DNA from: CAZMOK01 sp964567785 | GTDB taxonomy: Bacteria; Bacteroidota; Bacteroidia; Bacteroidales; JAGOPY01 | DNA: 64,000 bases | Direction of reading: 5' to 3' | Assembly: GCA_964567785.1 (NCBI GenBank) | Contig: CAZMOK010000005.1 | Coordinates: 1 to 64,000, forward strand | Part shown: positions 61,439 through 64,000 of the stretch, piece after piece | Numbering within the stretch: the first letter of the stretch is position 1 | Layout of the letters: every line of letters starts with the position of its first letter | Notes under the pieces: model-generated | The model's input: the letters and a program-made list of their open reading frames with translations, nothing else | Databases searched by the model: none | What the model was told of the DNA's origin: nothing | Translations under genes and position numbers: made by a program

Positions 61439-62647
61439 TTATTTTCCTTCCTTGATATCCTGTATGATTGTATTAACGATATCCCCGGCTATTTTAGTTT
61501 TTGAATCCAGGTCGAAAGGCAATACTTTTCCTGAGCGGGTGTATATGGTTACTTTATTGGTGTCGGTTCCGAAGCCTGATCCTTCGTCCCTGAGCGAATT
61601 GAGCACGATCATGTCAAGATCTTTCTCTTTCAGCTTCTTTCTTGCATTATTCTCCTCATTTTCAGTTTCGAGGGCAAATCCCACAAGATATTGTCCCGGT
61701 TTTTTTCTTTTGCCCAGGTCCCTGAGTATATCTGTTGTAGGGACCAGTTTCAGGGAAAACTCATCCCCGGTCTTTTTCAATTTTGTATCAAAAGCTGATT
61801 CGGGCCTGTAGTCGGCAACGGCTGCCGTCATTATCGCTATTTCAGCTTTATCGAACTCCGGGATAACGGCCTTGTGCATTTCCCGGGACGTCATTACGTC
61901 AACTTTTTTAATGCCCGGGTGCACCTCCAGGCCCTTTACCGGTCCTGAAACAAGAGTTACCTTTGCACCCTTTTTCCTAAAGCTCTCGGCAATGGCGTAA
62001 CCCATCTTTCCTGAAGAGTGGTTGCCGATGAACCTCACAGGGTCGACAGGTTCATACGTAGGTCCTGCTGTTACGAGTACGGGCTTATTCCCGAGAACAC
62101 CATTCTCCTTGAAAAACTCAGTGATACTGGTGTAGATCAGCTCCGGTTCTTCCATTCTCCCCTCTCCATGAAGGCCGCTGGCCAGTTCTCCTGCAGCCGG
62201 AGCTATCAGGATATTTCCATAGGCCTGCAGGATCCCTATGTTTTTTTGCGTAGAAGGATGCTTATACATATCGAGATCCATTGCCGGGGCAAACATCACA
62301 GGACACCTGGCCGAGAGATAGGCAGCCGTAAAAAAGTTATCGGTTATGCCTGTGGCCATTTTGGCCATGGTATTGGCCGAAACCGGCGCCAGGACGAAGA
62401 GGTCGGCCCATTGTCCCAATTCCACATGGCTGTTCCATGAGCCATCTTCCGGGTCGAATGTTTTCACCAGGACAGGGTTCTCTGAAAGGGTAGAAAGAGT
62501 GAGCGGGGTAACAAAATCCACGGCAGCCCCGGTCATCATAACTTTAACCCGGGCTCCTGCCTTCTTGAGCAACCTGACAAGAAGAGGCGTTTTGTAGGCG
62601 GCAATACTGCCTGTCACCCCTATTACTATTTTCTTTCCTTCAAGCAT
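61439..62647 (-). CDS. coaBC: Bifunctional phosphopantothenoylcysteine decarboxylase/synthase CoaBC
   Basis: 402 residues. The flavin-dependent CoaC half has IVIGVTGSIAAYKTPLLVR, APVSANTMAKMATGI and FAPAMDLDMYKHP with the catalytic Met/Asp region; the CoaB half begins near VLVTAGPTYEPVDPVRFIGNHSSGKMGYAIA. It makes 4'-phosphopantetheine for CoA. It is 10 bases downstream of rpoZ, one operon. Confidence 0.96.
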   Translation of the reverse strand: MLEGKKIVIGVTGSIAAYKTPLLVRLLKKAGARVKVMMTGAAVDFVTPLTLSTLSENPVLVKTFDPEDGSWNSHVELGQWADLFVLAPVSANTMAKMATGITDNFFTAAYLSARCPVMFAPAMDLDMYKHPSTQKNIGILQAYGNILIAPAAGELASGLHGEGRMEEPELIYTSITEFFKENGVLGNKPVLVTAGPTYEPVDPVRFIGNHSSGKMGYAIAESFRKKGAKVTLVSGPVKGLEVHPGIKKVDVMTSREMHKAVIPEFDKAEIAIMTAAVADYRPESAFDTKLKKTGDEFSLKLVPTTDILRDLGKRKKPGQYLVGFALETENEENNARKKLKEKDLDMIVLNSLRDEGSGFGTDTNKVTIYTRSGKVLPFDLDSKTKIAGDIVNTIIQDIKEGK

Positions 62648-62657
62648 TATGTGGAAA

Positions 62658-62993
62658 TCACTTCTTCTCTTCCACTTCCTTATGCGGGTTCCTGTAATAG
62701 ACCTGGTTGTTCAGGTATTCATGAACGGCAAGAAGGGTGGGTTTGGGAAGCCTTTCATAGAATTTGGCAATCTCAATCTGTTCCCTGTTCTCAAAAATCT
62801 CTTCCAGGTTATCCTGGGTTGTGGCAAACTCTTCAATTTTCCTGTTGAGTTCGTCTTTCAGTTCCAGGCCTATCTGGTTGGCCCTTTTTGAGAGAATGAC
62901 CACTGTTTCGTATATATTACCGGTTTCCTTTGAAAAATCAAGGGTATTCCTGGTTACTGCATAGTTTTTTGTTTTTACCTTTTTGTAATCCAT
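62658..62993 (-). CDS. rpoZ: RNA polymerase omega subunit (Bacteroidota type)
   Basis: 111 residues. TRNTLDFSKETGNIYETVVILSKRANQIGLELKDELNRKI (quoted in parts) fits the divergent RpoZ/Omega of Bacteroidota, with the conserved ILSKRANQI-like helix. The C-terminal part (LPKPTLLAVHEYLNNQVYYRN) is a lineage extension. It stabilises the beta-prime subunit. Position between bamD and coaBC matches other Bacteroidota genomes. Confidence 0.88.
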   Translation of the reverse strand: MDYKKVKTKNYAVTRNTLDFSKETGNIYETVVILSKRANQIGLELKDELNRKIEEFATTQDNLEEIFENREQIEIAKFYERLPKPTLLAVHEYLNNQVYYRNPHKEVEEKK

Positions 62994-63025
62994 TCTATTT
63001 ATTGGTGTTATAAATTATTTTCAAT

Positions 63026-63826
63026 TCAGTTCTTTCTTATTTTTTTTGAAAGTGTCTCTTTCATATTCTCAATTTCTTTGAGATATTCGGTTTCAGGATA
63101 CTGGAATACCAGTTCGTTATACGAATCGAGAGTGGCCTGGTATCGCTCTTCCTGTTTCATCCTGATACTTTTCAGCGTATAGCTGTAATAAGCCTTGAAT
63201 ATATGATAGAGGATATCTTCTTTGTATCCGGTATCGGGATAGTCTTTGAGCAGGTTATTGAAACTTGTGATGGCAGCTTCGTACCTGTCCATTTTATAAT
63301 ACAGTTTGGCTATATCATACCGCTTTTTCTGAAGCTTTGCCCTGAGCTCATCAATGAGCCGGCCGGCCTCATCCACCCGTTCGCTGTCAGGGTACATATC
63401 GATAAAAAGCTGTAACTCATTGATCGCCTGGAGCGTGTTGGTCTGGTCAAGGCTCGACCTTGGAGAATCGAGGTAATAGCAGTATGCGCTCAAAAAAGTG
63501 GCCTCTTCGGCAAATTCACTGCGCGGGTAATTCTGCGCGAATCTCTTGAAATAATAACTGGCCAGAATGTAGTCTTCCTGCTCATAATGACAGTATGCGT
63601 AATAATACTGTAACTTCTCTGCTTTTTCTGTACCCTTGTAAAAATTGATCAACTGCTGAAAAAGCTGCAGGGCGCGGTAATAATCATTCTCTTCAAAGTA
63701 ATCCATCGCAGCGGCATACTTGGCTTCATTGTCGGGCGACTTAAGAAGCTGCTGATGTTTGCTGCAGGATACAAAGACAATTACTGACGCAAAAAGTATG
63801 TATTTTGTTAAAGTCCTCAATTTCAC
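63026..63826 (-). CDS. bamD: Outer membrane protein assembly factor BamD
   Basis: 266 residues. Lipoprotein signal (LFASVIVFVSC) and TPR units: YAAAMDYFEENDYYRALQLFQQL, YASYYFKRFAQNYPRSEFAEEA-type and DRYEAAITSFNNLLKDYPDT. BamD belongs to the complex that folds outer-membrane proteins. CAAAATTA at 63831-63838 reads TAATTTTG on its strand, a possible -7 box just ahead of the start. It is the first gene of the series down to recN. Confidence 0.93.
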   Translation of the reverse strand: MKLRTLTKYILFASVIVFVSCSKHQQLLKSPDNEAKYAAAMDYFEENDYYRALQLFQQLINFYKGTEKAEKLQYYYAYCHYEQEDYILASYYFKRFAQNYPRSEFAEEATFLSAYCYYLDSPRSSLDQTNTLQAINELQLFIDMYPDSERVDEAGRLIDELRAKLQKKRYDIAKLYYKMDRYEAAITSFNNLLKDYPDTGYKEDILYHIFKAYYSYTLKSIRMKQEERYQATLDSYNELVFQYPETEYLKEIENMKETLSKKIRKN

Positions 63827-64000
63827 GGCGCAAAATTACGATTTTTACAAACAATGAAAACGTTTTTGAGATCTGTTTAGTGTTCTGTTCATAATTCACC
63901 CTTAAAGCCTTTAAGATAAATACGCCATATCGCTATATATTATTACTTTTGTGCTCTGAAATAAGTATAATAATTAAACGATTTAGCAGTGGATATATTC

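Noticed and set aside
63944..64000. Possible start of a plus-strand gene (TACTTTTG at 63944-63951, GTG at 63989)
   Set aside because: Only four codons are visible before the window ends, and there is no -33 element; it cannot be supported.

Overview
This 64 kb window is chromosomal DNA of a free-living-type member of the Bacteroidota. Several independent signs agree: promoters of the TAnnTTTG type, very few Shine-Dalgarno sequences, a secreted subtilase with a type IX secretion (T9SS) C-terminal sorting domain, a PorE-like OmpA/TPR/propeller protein, and lineage-typical families (DUF4294, DUF5723, DUF4835, the divergent Bacteroidota RpoZ, a GldI-like FKBP lipoprotein). The order bamD-rpoZ-coaBC-DUF4835-recN at the right end is also lineage-typical. 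Two runs of 100 N (47465-47564 and 56499-56598) have identical sequence on both flanks (55 and 10 bases). This indicates a scaffolded draft or metagenome assembly whose gaps are really overlaps. No rRNA, CRISPR array, phage or insertion sequence was seen.

Layout: 1-5.3 kb holds a partial lipoprotein, pcm, a Gfo/Idh oxidoreductase, a lipoprotein translationally coupled to a polyprenyl-phosphate sugar transferase, and a DUF4294 gene. 5.3-8.8 kb is the protein quality-control set clpX-clpP-tig preceded by tRNA-Leu, all on the minus strand. 9.2-13.5 kb has two tandem DUF5723 outer-membrane paralogues and an orphan OppC/DppC permease. 13.6-20 kb runs tRNA-His, ffh, folD, a secreted propeller-like protein, queE and the PorE-like protein. 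20-33.7 kb is a mosaic of transport and redox genes (MATE, flavin reductase-rubredoxin, glutathione peroxidase, MFS, voltage-gated-type channel with zinc ribbon, 10TM metal exporter, KefB-type antiporter, two thioredoxin-fold proteins), with queD, yidD, rplS and trmD.

33.7-47.9 kb holds the subtilase, an XRE regulator, ndk, nrnA plus two FKBP lipoproteins, cysQ-uvrB, a steroid 5-alpha-reductase-like enzyme coupled to an SDR epimerase, and a less conserved segment around 44.3-47.9 kb with hypothetical genes. 48-64 kb is core again: a TPR protein, gyrA, clpC, two convergent acyl-CoA dehydrogenases, fabI, recN, DUF4835, coaBC, rpoZ and bamD.

Most of the window is ordinary core genome. The least explained structure is at 45.06-45.15 kb: seven CTTAA motifs spaced at about one helical turn lie across a near-consensus promoter of an unrecognised gene with a possible C-terminal helix-turn-helix. 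Other points worth attention are a perfect Shine-Dalgarno before rplS, an XRE gene whose -7 box almost touches its start codon inside an inverted repeat, a palindromic repeat cluster at 26.75-26.87 kb, and the SRD5A-like/SDR gene pair. Translation starts were chosen by homology-like N-termini, signal peptides and promoter positions; several use TTG or GTG.
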